Shown: piece by piece, positions 24,653 through 37,004 of the stretch | How the letters are laid out: each line of letters starts with the position of its first letter | Position numbering within the stretch: position 1 is the first letter of the stretch | Assembly: GCA_029255685.2 (NCBI GenBank) | Contig: CM055312.2 | Location: 6,224,649-6,288,648 of the forward strand | DNA: 64,000 bases | Origin: Silene conica | Lineage: Eukaryota > Streptophyta > Magnoliopsida > Caryophyllales > Caryophyllaceae | Direction of reading: 5' to 3' | Notes under the pieces: generated by a model | Told to the model about the DNA's origin: nothing | Database searches by the model: none | Seen by the model: only the letters and a program-made list of their open reading frames with translations | Translations under genes and position numbers: made by a program

Positions 24653-25315
24653 ACATCTTCTATACATCTCTACTACATTCTCTGTGATAATTTTGAGCAT
24701 ATCATCTGAGTTCCAACTCCTAATTGTTGAGTACACAACTTTTAGGAGTTTTGTGTGACCTTGATTGGGGGACGACGCCCATTCCGATTTGTACTGTAGT
24801 CGAGGCGATTTCGTTTCTCATTCAGTGGCCTTCATACCACAACGCAACAACATATATTCTCTCAATATATCCTCGTCCCTATAGTGACCCTAATTTTCCA
24901 ACAATTGAGAAACGAAATGTTGTCACTATATTATTTTTGTTGTTGTGTTCATCATTCTTGTCATTGAAATTATTTTTATTGGCAAAAATATTATTCATTA
25001 TGTATAAGAATCAAGCCGCAGAGGTTGAGACAGCAGTCCGGTATTTTGCCTATAACTCGATATCTAGACCTTCGTTTGTGGCGTATAATATGGCCTTGGA
25101 ATTCTAACAAAAAGGGCTACAACTTTGTAGTTTACGTCTTTAGCAGATTATGTCATTACTTTCCTTAAAATGGGCAGAAATGTCATGTTAGTGTGCTGGA
25201 AAGTTTACGAAGATTATTTCATAAAAGAATGGTATTATCTATAATTTTATTGCTCAATTTATTCTTGCGATTAAGGTATGTTCCCATGAATTTCCTTTAC
25301 ATATATTTATGTTGA
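24653..25315. other. Unrecognised stretch with a 127-residue open frame
   Basis: An open frame on the plus strand at 24724-25107 has a hydrophobic segment (about residues 68-90) and no motif I recognise. It begins soon after the Athila boundary, without a clear promoter or splice context. It may be repeat DNA that happens to be open. No function is proposed. Confidence 0.3.
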
Positions 25316-25348
25316 CTAGTTGTTGTATGGCGCGCTTCGCGCGCCATA
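25316..25348 (-). mobile_element. Helitron-like 3' terminus
   Basis: A perfect 10-bp stem TATGGCGCGC / GCGCGCCATA with loop TTC (25326-25348) is followed on the minus strand by ten bases and then CTAG next to a T. This is the layout of plant Helitron 3' ends (hairpin about 10 bp before CTRR, inserted before T). The other end of the element, expected to the right, was not located. Confidence 0.5.
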
Positions 25349-26982
25349 TCCCAAGATAACGTGACTCATCTATTATAATTAGTATCGCTTTATGCATGGT
25401 GTGTTGTTATTTGTTGTACCGTCAAAGTTAATTATTATCTTCGTTGCTTTAGTGAGTATAACGACGTCCGTAATCATTATTGTTCCATAGAAGGTTTCGT
25501 TCTATAACCACATTACACAATTTTCATTGTTTGAAAAAATATAAAAACATAAAATTACTAGACAAAGTGTGATATTGTTTGACCCGTATTTAACCCGTAT
25601 GAAGTATGAACCCCAACTCCATAGCCTATAACATGATCAGTCTACTCGGTGATAAGGTTCTCATATAATTATTAGACAAAGTGTGATATTGTTTTTGGCA
25701 TCAATTGATATTGTTAATTATACCATGTGATATTGTTTCGAATGTCAGATGATATTGTTACATATTAGACAAAGTGTGATATTGTCTATTGGGACAATTC
25801 ATATTGTTACGCATACCACGTGATATTGTGTAGTGTGATATATTATGTGATATTGCTTAGTGTGATATTGTTTTGGATGTAGGTAATATTGTTACATATG
25901 AAAAAATTGTGCGGGCATATAAATTGAACATATAAATAAGGTGTTGCTATTTTATTGTTACAAGTTACAACATCATATAGTGATTTGATTTCATTCTCAA
26001 TGAAATACATTATTAGTTTCAACAAAGTTACTCACTAACTTTGCAAACTATACACATCTACATGTCTACTTTTATGTTTCTCGCAATAAATCTCATTTAT
26101 TAAGTGGCACACGAGCTTTGTTTTGTACTGTCAAAGTAACCAAGGCGTGACATTAGGCTATAGACTAGATAACCTAATTAATAAAATTTACATGTGAATG
26201 ATCAAAACACCCTATGGAAATATCTTAGCTTAGGCTATGGACTATATATCTTAATAAAATTTACATGTCAATGATTAAAATATCTTAGATTTTCAAGGCT
26301 TTCATTAAAACTAAATTTCACTTTTCAAAACCAAAACATTTACTCCAATATCTTAGTATAATACTATTAATTCCATAAAGTAATTATCAACAAAATATCA
26401 ATTATACCGCCAAACGTTATACTTCCAATAACTCTTTTATTTTTTTATGCAATTAGTATAATTGACTAAATAATGTGGTGATTGGAAACATCAGATAGGT
26501 TTTTCTAAACCTTCGCTCACAATAGGTGTATATATACCGCCATGTGATTTCTTATTTTTTTCCGTGTAGCTTAAACAATTTTTACTTTTTCATTATGTTT
26601 GACGCTTTGTTTTCCTATTTCCATTATTTACTTTTTATCTCTTTTCTTCATTTTTAGCATACGTTTGGTATTTAATATTTTATTTTTTTTATAATCATGG
26701 CAACACAATTTGAATTCCTCTTTAAATTATATTCAAATTGAATTCCTCTCTCAGCACAAATTGAATTCCTAAAACTTTAGATATACGGTCTCTCAATAGC
26801 GTTATTAGGAGACCTCTCATATGATAGGGTGCGAATCCGTCGAAGCTTTTGTTTTCCTATTATGACCCTCACTTGCGGCATAAACCTCCAACGTCAGGCA
26901 ATAATTCAAAATTTCCATTTGAGCATCCATCAACGATAACATGTAAGTATATACGTAGTATTTTGTATACACGTATAAAAAC
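25349..26982. other. AT-rich stretch, possible Helitron body and repeats
   Basis: No convincing gene. There is a direct duplication of about 50 bp (26155-26207 and 26232-26282, core AATAAAATTTACATG). Three copies of an AATTGAATTCCT-like motif lie at about 26707-26770. The open frame 26849-27061 ends against a GTAAGTAT donor-like sequence at about 26943 and could be an exon remnant, but no family is recognised. Confidence 0.35.
25685..25905. repeat. Degenerate repeats of TGATATTGTT
   Basis: About ten copies of a TGTGATATTGTT-like word separated by 10-30 bp of variable sequence. Looks like an old minisatellite or clustered motif. No coding capacity. Confidence 0.6.
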
Positions 26983-27173
26983 TGAAAAATTTGAACAATT
27001 GTATATTAATTGTGTTAATCATGAAGATTACAAAGGATTAGTATTTATACAAGTTTCCTAAAGATTACAATCAATTAGCAAAGACACCTTCCTAATTACC
27101 AGCATATAATTAGGAGCCAAGTAGGAGCCAAGTTAAGAAAAGATTGCAAAAAGATTAGGAGAATAATTCTGCT

Positions 27174-27712
27174 TAGGGATGTCATTGGGGCGGGGCAGTG
27201 CTGGATATAGGCTCCCCCGTACCCGTACCCATCAAGAAAATCTTGTACCCATCCCCGTCCACCACCCATGGCGGGTACAAGTTTCCAAAACCATCTCCGC
27301 CCCACCTACCAATTACCCGCTATACCATAAATTTTTCCTATCTTTTTTCGTACAAGCTGGGTTAATCAGTATTAATTTCTATTTTCAGAAGTTTGTTTAT
27401 ATAATTTTAGTTATTTACCAAAGAAGTTGTTAAAATACTTTATAAAATAGCTATTTTTAACATTTTGTCTTAATTATAAAAATAATATATATAAAATTAT
27501 CGTAATAATGATATTAATTTTTATAATAATTGGCGGGTAGGCGGGTATGAAGCGGGTAACACGCAAAAACCATCCCCGCCCCACTACCCATGGCGGGTAC
27601 AATTTTTGTACCCGTCTCCGCCCCACCACCCGCCAAAGCTCTACCCATCCCCGCCCCAACTGGGGCGGGTGCGGGGCGTTATCCACTTGTACCCGACCCA
27701 ATGACATCCCTA
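27174..27712. mobile_element. hAT-type MITE in the left Copia LTR
   Basis: Ends TAGGGATGTCATTGGG and CCCAATGACATCCCTA form terminal inverted repeats, with a perfect 8-bp TSD attctgct (27166-27173 and 27713-27720). An 8-bp duplication is the hAT mark. The subterminal regions are rich in GGCGGG/CCCGCC on both sides and extend the fold. 539 bp, no transposase. The open frames over it are shadows of the repetitive GC-rich ends. Confidence 0.88.
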
Positions 27713-27735
27713 ATTCTGCTAATTATTCTCTAACA

Positions 27736-27980
27736 TCCCCCCGCAAGACGGACGACCGAGAGGAGAGTCCGATCTTGGACTTTAGCATAGCAAACCGTGG
27801 CCTTGGAAGGGATTTAGTTAGTGCATCAGCTAAGTCATCATTGGCGATAGGTACAACTCGAAGAAGGCCAAATTGTACCTTTTCCCGGATGAAGTGATAG
27901 TCCATGTGAGGTGTTTCATACGCGAGTGAAAAACGGGGTTGACACTTAAGTTGGTAGCTCCATGATTGTCACAATAAACC
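27736..27980 (-). pseudogene. Copia RNase H end (left piece)
   Basis: The frame 27723-27905 on the minus strand encodes the C-terminal end of Copia pol ([16 protein letters not shown], then [11 protein letters not shown]), recognisable from other Copia elements. The rest of pol lies beyond the inserted 9 kb element. Fossil. Confidence 0.8.
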
Positions 27981-27985
27981 GCTGG

Positions 27986-29304
27986 TGTAACACCCCCATT
28001 TATTTAAGAGCCTTTAGCAAGACATTCTCAATAAATAGGACTGTTACCATCTCGGAATATCCGAGGTAGTGAATAACAAAGTAACAAACCGAAGTACTTT
28101 TATAAATCTGATTAAATTTAAACTTAATATTACAACAACTTAGAAGTCCAAGCTTGATAAAATAAAAGTACAACTGACGAAGTCTAATTGTGATCTAACT
28201 CTAAGTAGGTCCATGCCATGTCTCTCTCCATGCCCAAGCTCCCAATCCATCTGTCACTGACCTGTCAAATCTACTCCCCATTCCGGATCATCGTAGGTGT
28301 CACACGAATACACAGGGTCAACCGCGAGGTTGAGTAGGTAAAAAGAGTTAAAACATAAACAACAATATAGTATACTCCGCACCGATCCAACGCCAAATAA
28401 ACTCCGCACCGATCCAACACCATATAAACTCCGCACCGATCCAACACCATATAAACTCCGCACCGATCCAACACCATATAAACTCCGCACCGATCCAACA
28501 CCAATCTCAACTCCGCACCGTATCACAAGACCCAGTAATAGCCACAACGTATAGTATCACAGAAGTATACAGTCAACTTGAATCAAATATAATACCATTC
28601 ATACAATAGGATATAAAGAGATAACATCTGATATTAACAATTTACTCATCATCATATATATAGTATTCCCCTACCTGGAGTTGCAGAATGACAACCGAAC
28701 AGCTGCATTCATGTTCCACCTCGAACTCAGTTCCTATAAATAATACTTAATATCAATTGCTAACTACACCATCAAACACTACCACATTTATTCCATTATG
28801 TTCACACGTGATACACTTATCACACATTGTGAATATATAACAACATACTCATATATATATACCAACTAATATTAACTCATTAGTCGTATCGATCACCACT
28901 AGTCAAGTATAACTTACTAAACATAGACTTACCAAATATGTCATACGATTAATTAAACAGTTATTATACAACCCATAATAACAATGCTTTAATAAACTAG
29001 CCATAGACACAACATATATTAATACTAACAACAAAAATGATAACAAGCATCACAAACGACAATAGCTTTAATAAAATAATTCACTTTACTACTAACACCA
29101 ACATAGTAATAATACTAGTAGTAAAATATTTATACAAGCAACTATGATAAATAATATCAGTAAAAAAAATAGGAATACTACTTAAATAATGAAATAATAC
29201 CAATAATTATACTCGTTACTTCGATAATTAAATTATCGAACAATTATAAGCTCATACGATAAAACAACACAACTTACATTACGATCATTAATAACAACAT
29301 TAGC

Positions 29305-29345
<41 letters not shown>

Positions 29346-30622
29346 CCAAGCATTTTAGAAATAAAACCAACCAATAAAAGAAAAGTAAAAGAAACGAACT
29401 TCATCCAAAACAACCCGACTCAAAACAACCTTAGATCGCTACTCTCCTACAACCACCACAACGCCCCTACAACCACCAACCTCCGACAGCCCACTAACCC
29501 CAACACCACCTACAACCCCGGCGACCACCAGCCACCAGGTCGCCGGCCGCCGGTGAAGAGAACCAGCCCACTCAAACCCTGCTGGAACTCCACCCCACAC
29601 GCTGACCAACCTCCCTTGCAGCCCCTGTCAACAACCACCCAGACCAGACAACCACCCTAAGCCGACACTCAAGCACTCCCCTGACACCGGTCATCCTAAC
29701 CATGGTGGTACCACCGCGTCGACCTCCCCGAGTCAGCGGTGGTGCCACCCCCAGCAACCAGACCCGTACAAATAAGGATAACCCAGCAACAGAACGGTGT
29801 CACGAACCGCCCTTTTTGACACTGTACACGCCGCCTGAGACCACCCCGACAACCACCACAACCCTTCCCTGACTACCACCTGCTCCTTCATCCAAACCAT
29901 CACAAAGAACGAAAACAAGAACAGTGTCGACACAACGACGAAGTTGCTGGTCAGACTTGGTTTAAAAACGAAACAGAGAAGTCTCGTGACTGGCGTCACA
30001 AAACCTCCTCCCTGGCGTTGTATGGTGGCTGACACCACTACGACAACCACTAGACACGACATCCACACCCCTTAGATCATCTTAACAGAAAGAATTAAAC
30101 AAAATAACAACATATCACGACCTAAACTTGCAGATGAAAACGCAGACACGAGCAAGAGAACAGAATAGCGATTAACGTAAAGTTTAGCGTACCTACTTCC
30201 TGCGCGTTTCGACCACCCTTCTCCTGCCTTAGGGTCACCGTGGTTACTGCCTCCCTATTCTATGGTGTGACGGCTGTGTGCTAGAGGTGTTTGAAAGGAA
30301 TTTAGGGTAAGTCTTAGGGTTTGAAAATCAGCTTGAAAGTGACGGCAGGCATAAGTTTATGTTTAGGGTTTGTGAAATTATGTTCAACCCAGCCGTGGGC
30401 TTGGTTAATGGCACGCCTAACGAGGCCCATGCCGACCTGCTGAAGGTCCAGGGATCAAACCCCCATATCGACATTGTCATTGTGCTAAAGGTCGCCGGTT
30501 CGAACCCTCATATCGACATAGCTACATGACTTGATAACACTATAAATATAGCTATTTAACATCGTAAAACAACTATCGTCACCACTAACTTAGTTAACGA
30601 GACTAAATTTCGAGGTATTACA
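27986..30622 (-). repeat. Left LTR of the LARD-like element
   Basis: 2,637 bp. Holds a five-unit tandem repeat (28375-28515), an AAT microsatellite (about 29308-29342), and a GC-rich stretch (29400-30060) where long but meaningless open frames occur. The left LTR is the 3' copy in element orientation. Confidence 0.9.
28375..28515. repeat. 27-bp tandem repeat in LARD LTR, five units
   Basis: Unit ACTCCGCACCGATCCAACAC plus seven bases (CATATAA). Since 27 is a multiple of three, it yields repetitive GVGSVRSLY-like frames on the minus strand that should not be taken as a gene. The same array is in the right LTR at about 34757-34895 with the same unit number. Confidence 0.9.
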
Positions 30623-33600
30623 GTCTTTCCCCCTTAAAAGAACTTCGTCCCGAAGTTCAACCACACACATATATCATATATACATACCCAACATAGACTC
30701 GAAACATAATAACACTAATTCACGTTCATAAGTTGCAACCTATAAATTAACAAGTACTTATAACAAATAATAATAACTGGCAATTGCTTAACAAATACTA
30801 TATAATTATATGCCATCTTGATAAAACATAAATAAACAACTCATTATTATGGCCTATGAAAATACAGGGTATTATAGTCTTCCCTCCTTAAAATGAACTT
30901 CGTCCCGAAGTTTACCATCCCATGGTCAACAATCTGGTCACTAGGCGTGTAACGAACACAAAACGTGATACCACATGCAAGGCTAATAAAGATACTTTGT
31001 CCCCAAAGTTTAACGTATAAATAAATATAAGAATACTTCGCGAAACACAGTTAAATGCACAACCACCATATACCAAATAGTCATGTTATAACAACTAACC
31101 ATACCATAAAATCATTAAGATTTTACAATCATATCCCCCTTAAAACATGGTTACGTCCCCGTAACCTCATCATATTACTCTATCCCCCAGAATCTTACTC
31201 CAAGTAACCAAGTATCGTATCCTCATCGTCGAACTAAGACCAGAGACAAGGGGTGAGTGAACTGGCGGAATAAAACCGCAAATCAACACTTCCATTTCAA
31301 TTTCGATTTCAAACTTCAAATATAACTCAATATCCAAGGTCACACTGGACCATAAACACGATATGACACAACGGTCACATAACTCATAACTCAGTACTAG
31401 TGACCAATCCTCATCTCACTCCAATACCGATATTGTCAAATATTCCCTTAAAGGAACTGTTCAACACTTAGAGAGTCAAACTCTAAGCTACTCACCCACG
31501 AGTCAAGGTCAAAGAATACGACAACTCGATAAAATACTGAACTGCAATCTCAAACTCAATACAATTCAATCATGGCCTGTGTCCCAGATTCATGGGCACT
31601 CAGTCTCATCAGTACATACCATCCAAGTTTTTTGACATAATTGTATGTATATATACTGCTCCACAGTTCATAACATAAGGATCTAGACGCTTTACCAAAC
31701 CAACCTAATACGACACCATTATGCATCAACAACTAAGCAATTACACAAAAAAAAAAAAAAAATTATCCATCTCACAACTCAACCCGTTTCTCAACAAAAG
31801 GATTATCTTATTAGTAGAAAATATTAACTATCAAAATGAAGAAACAATTACAAATTTTCACTCAAATAAGTACTTGTAAGAAACTTATAGCAATTATCAT
31901 GCAATATATATAACCTTCGAGCAATAACAAAAGTATAAGATTGGTAGTAACCGTGTTACGCCGTAAAACAGATTTAGGGTAGCTAACATTTACATACCTC
32001 TGAAATTTTAACACAAATTTAATATATATCTACAACAATGTAAACAAGCAAACGCTCATAGTTCATACTTGACAATTCAAAGTGTCTCATGCTCATATTC
32101 ATATTATAGAAGCAGAATTAATTAACGTAATTAAACATGGAATCATTGTCATAGTTCACAAATGTACTCCATTTATAAACTCACATGACCGTTTAACATT
32201 CCCAATATCAATGAGTTAACACAATCACTTAAGTACATTTCTCGTCTACTCACCTTACTTTATTTACCATGAAACTATTTCTTTATACGACTCGCAAAAT
32301 AAGGATTGTATACAATGCGCAACAATTAAACATTCAAGCAGGGTTTCATCAATGCGTAACTACAGAATTTGTCATGTTGCAATAACTATAGTTATCAAAA
32401 CATAAGTATTATCATGGATGATTATCACCTGAAATCTTTTTGAATTTTTTTTGAAACATTAAAGCGGTAATTTGTGACAATTGTAATTACGAGCCACAAG
32501 ACAATATTACAAGCTATAGATCTAAACAAGATTACATAGAGACATTCTGACTCTTCTATACTAAAAGATTATTCTTGTAGTTCATAATTTATGAAAACTG
32601 GATTAACGATAAAAATAAACGAATTCACCAGACTGGTACTGCCATAAATCATATGTTAACAATTTGATAATTCAACACATCGTGATCAGGTTCTAAGTAT
32701 AACCTTATGCGATTCACTGTATGGTATAACAATATACTCGAAAAAGTTATAAGGACTATAATCTCAGAGGACTAGACAGAGGTAAACCATCAATATACGA
32801 AAGAACACCAACTAGATTCACATCGTTCAAATTATCACAATTATGTATAACCATTAGATTGCTATATTATGCTAATATGCTTACCAATTAAATTTCATCC
32901 TGCCACTTGGCACAGATAAACATGCTTTTAACATTACATATGAGCAGTACACATCCATTTTGGGGTCATAATATTAAACATTTAGTTGGAACGATTCTAT
33001 ATTAAACTTGACGAAATAAACAAGGTTACGCCATCACATAATGAGGTTCATACTCATACCATATGCCTACTATTCATGTTACTAATGCCATATCAGGATA
33101 TCACGTGGTCGCATCACATAATTCACATACGATTAAACTTTTATATGTACCTACATATCTCATAATTTCACCAATTAAATATTATGCAGCAGCTTACCAA
33201 CCATAATTAAATAACAGTTTATCTAACATGTGAGCGATTATAGTTTTGAGAAAATATAAAGGACTAGATATACATAGGAAAAGAATCGAATGCATATTTC
33301 AAGGAAATCATTTAATACAATTATAACTCAAACCATCTAGCAAGAAATTTACAGCAATTCAACAGAAAATTGGGCAACTTGCAAGAATCACAATTAAATA
33401 ACGACTCATTAAAATTTTACATGGCTCATCATATGAAGTGTGAACGCATATAGTTTTGATCTCACATTACTACATCGAAATTCAACCATTCTTCTTTCGA
33501 AACACGTTGGCATATATTTGAAGCATAGACATCACTTGTACCACATTAACATTTATTCATTATTTCATTCTGTAATAGTCACCTAAAACACGGTAAAGGT

Positions 33601-34365
33601 TGCGTAACAGAAAAGTAGATCATCTAAATGTCTGGATATTTATACATGTATACACTAATGTAACACACAACTATATGACACTCATGGCTTGGGGCAGCAC
33701 ATTCCGCATATCACTAGACATGAATTACTATAACATTTAAATCTGATAGGTCATATCCAAATACCAAACAATATATATTGCAAAAGTTACGTTAGTCATT
33801 TAACAACCAGATATCCTATCGACAATTCGAGACATCAAAAACACATGATCATATCACTCTCATTCAGTATACAATAAATATATACTCATTCCTGAAAATT
33901 TCGATTCAAACATTTATATCAATCAGCGTTTCAATATCAGCCGCATCCTTCTTATACATATCATCCTACTAGCCAAGCTTATATTTCAAACTCGTATTTC
34001 AATTTTCATGTCCTCAATACTTAAAGTAATACATTTCCCAATCACTTTCCAATATCAAGCTCATAGAATACAATGCATCATTAACCATGTACACATCATT
34101 ACTTACCTCATTCCGCCCCTGCAAAAATTGTTAGCACCAGACAACTAGGTCACTATATAATCTACCCCACTCTTCAATTACTCTCCTTGGGTTCCCGAGA
34201 CAGAACAGAAAGGGCCCAGGTCTGGTTTGAGGGGGCCCCTAACTCATCCCGTTCCTCTTTGGGGCTCCTATCAGTTTCATCTCGGGGTTCGTTTTATTAG
34301 ACTCTTCCTACGTTCATTATTATTCATTGGTTTAGGCCTGAGGATCGTTCGCTCTGATACCACTT
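30623..34365 (-). other. Interior of the LARD-like element, no coding sequence
   Basis: 3,743 bp, AT-rich, with no frame above 60 codons on either strand. Near its 3' end (in element orientation) are three cassettes of purine tract plus hairpin (about 30626-30658, 30881-30912, 31135-31166). A fourth related hairpin (ACTTTG...CAAAGT) lies near 30995-31010. Poly-A of about 18 at 31747-31764. Confidence 0.85.
34351..34362 (-). other. Primer binding site of the LARD-like element
   Basis: TGGTATCAGAGC on the minus strand, complementary to the 3' end of initiator Met tRNA, four bases inside the right LTR edge. Confidence 0.85.
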
Positions 34366-35684
34366 TGTAACACCCCCATTTATTTAAGAGCCTTTAGCAA
34401 GACATTCTCAATAAATAGGACTGTTACCATCTCGGAATATCCGAGGTAGTGAATAACAAAGTAACAAACCGAAGTACTTTTATAAATCTGATTAAATTTA
34501 AACTTAATATTACAACAACTTAGAAGTCCAAGCTTGATAAAATAAAAGTACAACTGACGAAGTCTAATTGTGATCTAACTCTAAGTAGGTCCATGCCATG
34601 TCTCTCTCCATGCCCAAGCTCCCAATCCATCTGTCACTGACCTGTCAAATCTACTCCCCATTCCGGATCATCGTAGGTGTCACACGAATACACAGGGTCA
34701 ACCGCGAGGTTGAGTAGGTAAAAAGAGTTAAAACATAAACAACAATATAGTATACTCCGCACCGATCCAACGCCAAATAAACTCCGCACCGATCCAACAC
34801 CATATAAACTCCGCACCGATCCAACACCATATAAACTCCGCACCGATCCAACACCATATAAACTCCGCACCGATCCAACACCAATCTCAACTCCGCACCG
34901 TATCACAAGACCCAGTAATAGCCACAACGTATAGTATCACAGAAGTATACAGTCAACTTGAATCAAATATAATACCATTCATACAATAGGATATAAAGAG
35001 ATAACATCTGATATTAACAATTTACTCATCATCATATATATAGTATTCCCCTACCTGGAGTTGCAGAATGACAACCGAACAGCTGCATTCATGTTCCACC
35101 TCGAACTCAGTTCCTATAAATAATACTTAATATCAATTGCTAACTACACCATCAAACACTACCACATTTATTCCATTATGTTCACACGTGATACACTTAT
35201 CACACATTGTGAATATATAACAACATACTCATATATATATACCAACTAATATTAACTCATTAGTCGTATCGATCACCACTAGTCAAGTATAACTTACTAA
35301 ACATAGACTTACCAAATATGTCATACGATTAATTAAACAATTATTATACAACCCATAATAACAATGCTTTAATAAACTAGCCATAGACACAACATATATT
35401 AATACTAACAACAAAAATGATAACAAGCATCACAAACGACAATAGCTTTAATAAAATAATTCACTTTACTACTAACACCAACATAGTAATAATACTAGTA
35501 GTAAAATATTTATACAAGCAACTATGATAAATAATATCAGTAAAAAAAATAGGAATACTACTTAAATAATGAAATAATACCAATAATTATACTCGTTACT
35601 TCGATAATTAAATTATCGAACAATTATAAGCTCATACGATAAAACAACACAACTTACATTACGATCATTAATAACAACATTAGC

Positions 35685-35722
<38 letters not shown>

Positions 35723-36999
35723 CCAAGCATTTTAGAAATAAAACCAACAAATAAAAGAAAAGTAAAAGAAACGAACTTCATCCAAAACAACCCGACTCAA
35801 AACAACCTTAGATCGCTACTCTCCTACAACCACCACAACGCCCCTACAACCACCAACCTCCGACAGCCCACTAACCCCAACACCACCTACAACCCCGGCG
35901 ACCACCAGCCACCAGGTCGCCGGCCGCCGGTGAAGAGAACCAGCCCACTCAAACCCTGCTGGAACTCCACCCCACACGCTGACCAACCTCCCTTGCAGCC
36001 CCTGTCGACAACCACCCAGACCAGACAACCACCCTAAGCCGACACTCAAGCACTCCCCTGACACCGGTCATCCTAACCATGGTGGTACCACCGCGTCGAC
36101 CTCCCCGAGTCAGCGGTGGTGCCACCCCCAGCAACCAGACCCGTACAAATAAGGATAACCCAGCAACAGAACGGTGTCACGAACCGCCCTTTTTGACACT
36201 GTACACGCCGCCTGAGACCACCCCGACAACCACCACAACCCTTCCCTGACTACCACCTGCTCCTTCATCCAAACCATCACAAAGAACGAAAACAAGAACA
36301 GTGTCGACACAACGACGAGGTTGCTGGTCAGACTTGGTTTAAACACGAAACAGAGAAGTCTCGTGACTGGCGTCACAAAACCTCCTCCCTGGCGTTGTAT
36401 GGTGGCTGACACCACTACGACAACCACTAGACACGACATCCACACCCCTTAGATCATCTTAACAGAAAGAATTAAACAAAATAACAACATATCACGACCT
36501 AAACTTGCAGATGAAAACGCAGACACGAGCAAGAGAACAGAATAGCGATTAACGTAAAGTTTAGCGTACCTACTTCCTGCGCGTTTCGACCACCCTTCTC
36601 CTGCCTTAGGGTCACCGTGGTTACTGCCTCCCTATTCTATGGTGTGACGGCTGTGTGCTAGAGGTGTTTGAAAGGAATTTAGGGTAAGTCTTAGGGTTTG
36701 AAAATCAGCTTGAAAGTGACGGCAGGCATAAGTTTATGTTTAGGGTTTGTGAAATTATGTTCAACCCAGCCGTGGGCTTGGTTAATGGCACGCCTAACGA
36801 GGCCCATGCCGACCTGCTGAAGGTCCAGGGATCAAACCCCCATATCGACATTGTCATTGTGCTAAAGGTCGCCGGTTCGAACCCTCATATCGACATAGCT
36901 ACATGACTTGATAACACTATAAATATAGCTATTTAACATCGTAAAACAACTATCGTCACCACTAACTTAGTTAACGAGACTAAATTTCGAGGTATTACA
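34366..36999 (-). repeat. Right LTR of the LARD-like element
   Basis: 2,634 bp, almost identical to the left LTR. The AAT microsatellite is shorter here. It is the 5' LTR in element orientation. Confidence 0.9.
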
Positions 37000-37004
37000 G
37001 CTGG

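Larger units (their letters stand above)
27986..36999 (-). mobile_element. Non-coding LTR retrotransposon (LARD-like), 9.0 kb
   Basis: Two LTRs, 27986-30622 and 34366-36999, start TGTAACACCCCC and end GAGGTATTACA. A perfect TSD gctgg lies at 27981-27985 and 37000-37004. A primer binding site TGGTATCAGAGC reads on the minus strand at 34351-34362 beside the right LTR. A purine tract lies beside the left LTR (about 30626-30640), so the element is in minus orientation. The 3.7 kb interior has no coding frame: a large non-autonomous derivative that must borrow proteins. LTR ends and the hairpin near the purine tract resemble Tekay-type chromoviruses. The LTRs differ by only a handful of changes, so it is young. 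It looks structurally whole. Confidence 0.9.

Noticed and set aside
28254-28547. 97-codon frame with GVGSVRSLY repeats, also at 34634-34927
   Set aside because: Produced by a 27-bp tandem repeat within the two LTRs of the LARD-like element; no other sign of coding.
29572-30068. Open frames in the GC-rich part of the LARD LTR (repeated at 35816-36445)
   Set aside because: Low-complexity CCACC-rich sequence in an LTR; no start context or known motif.
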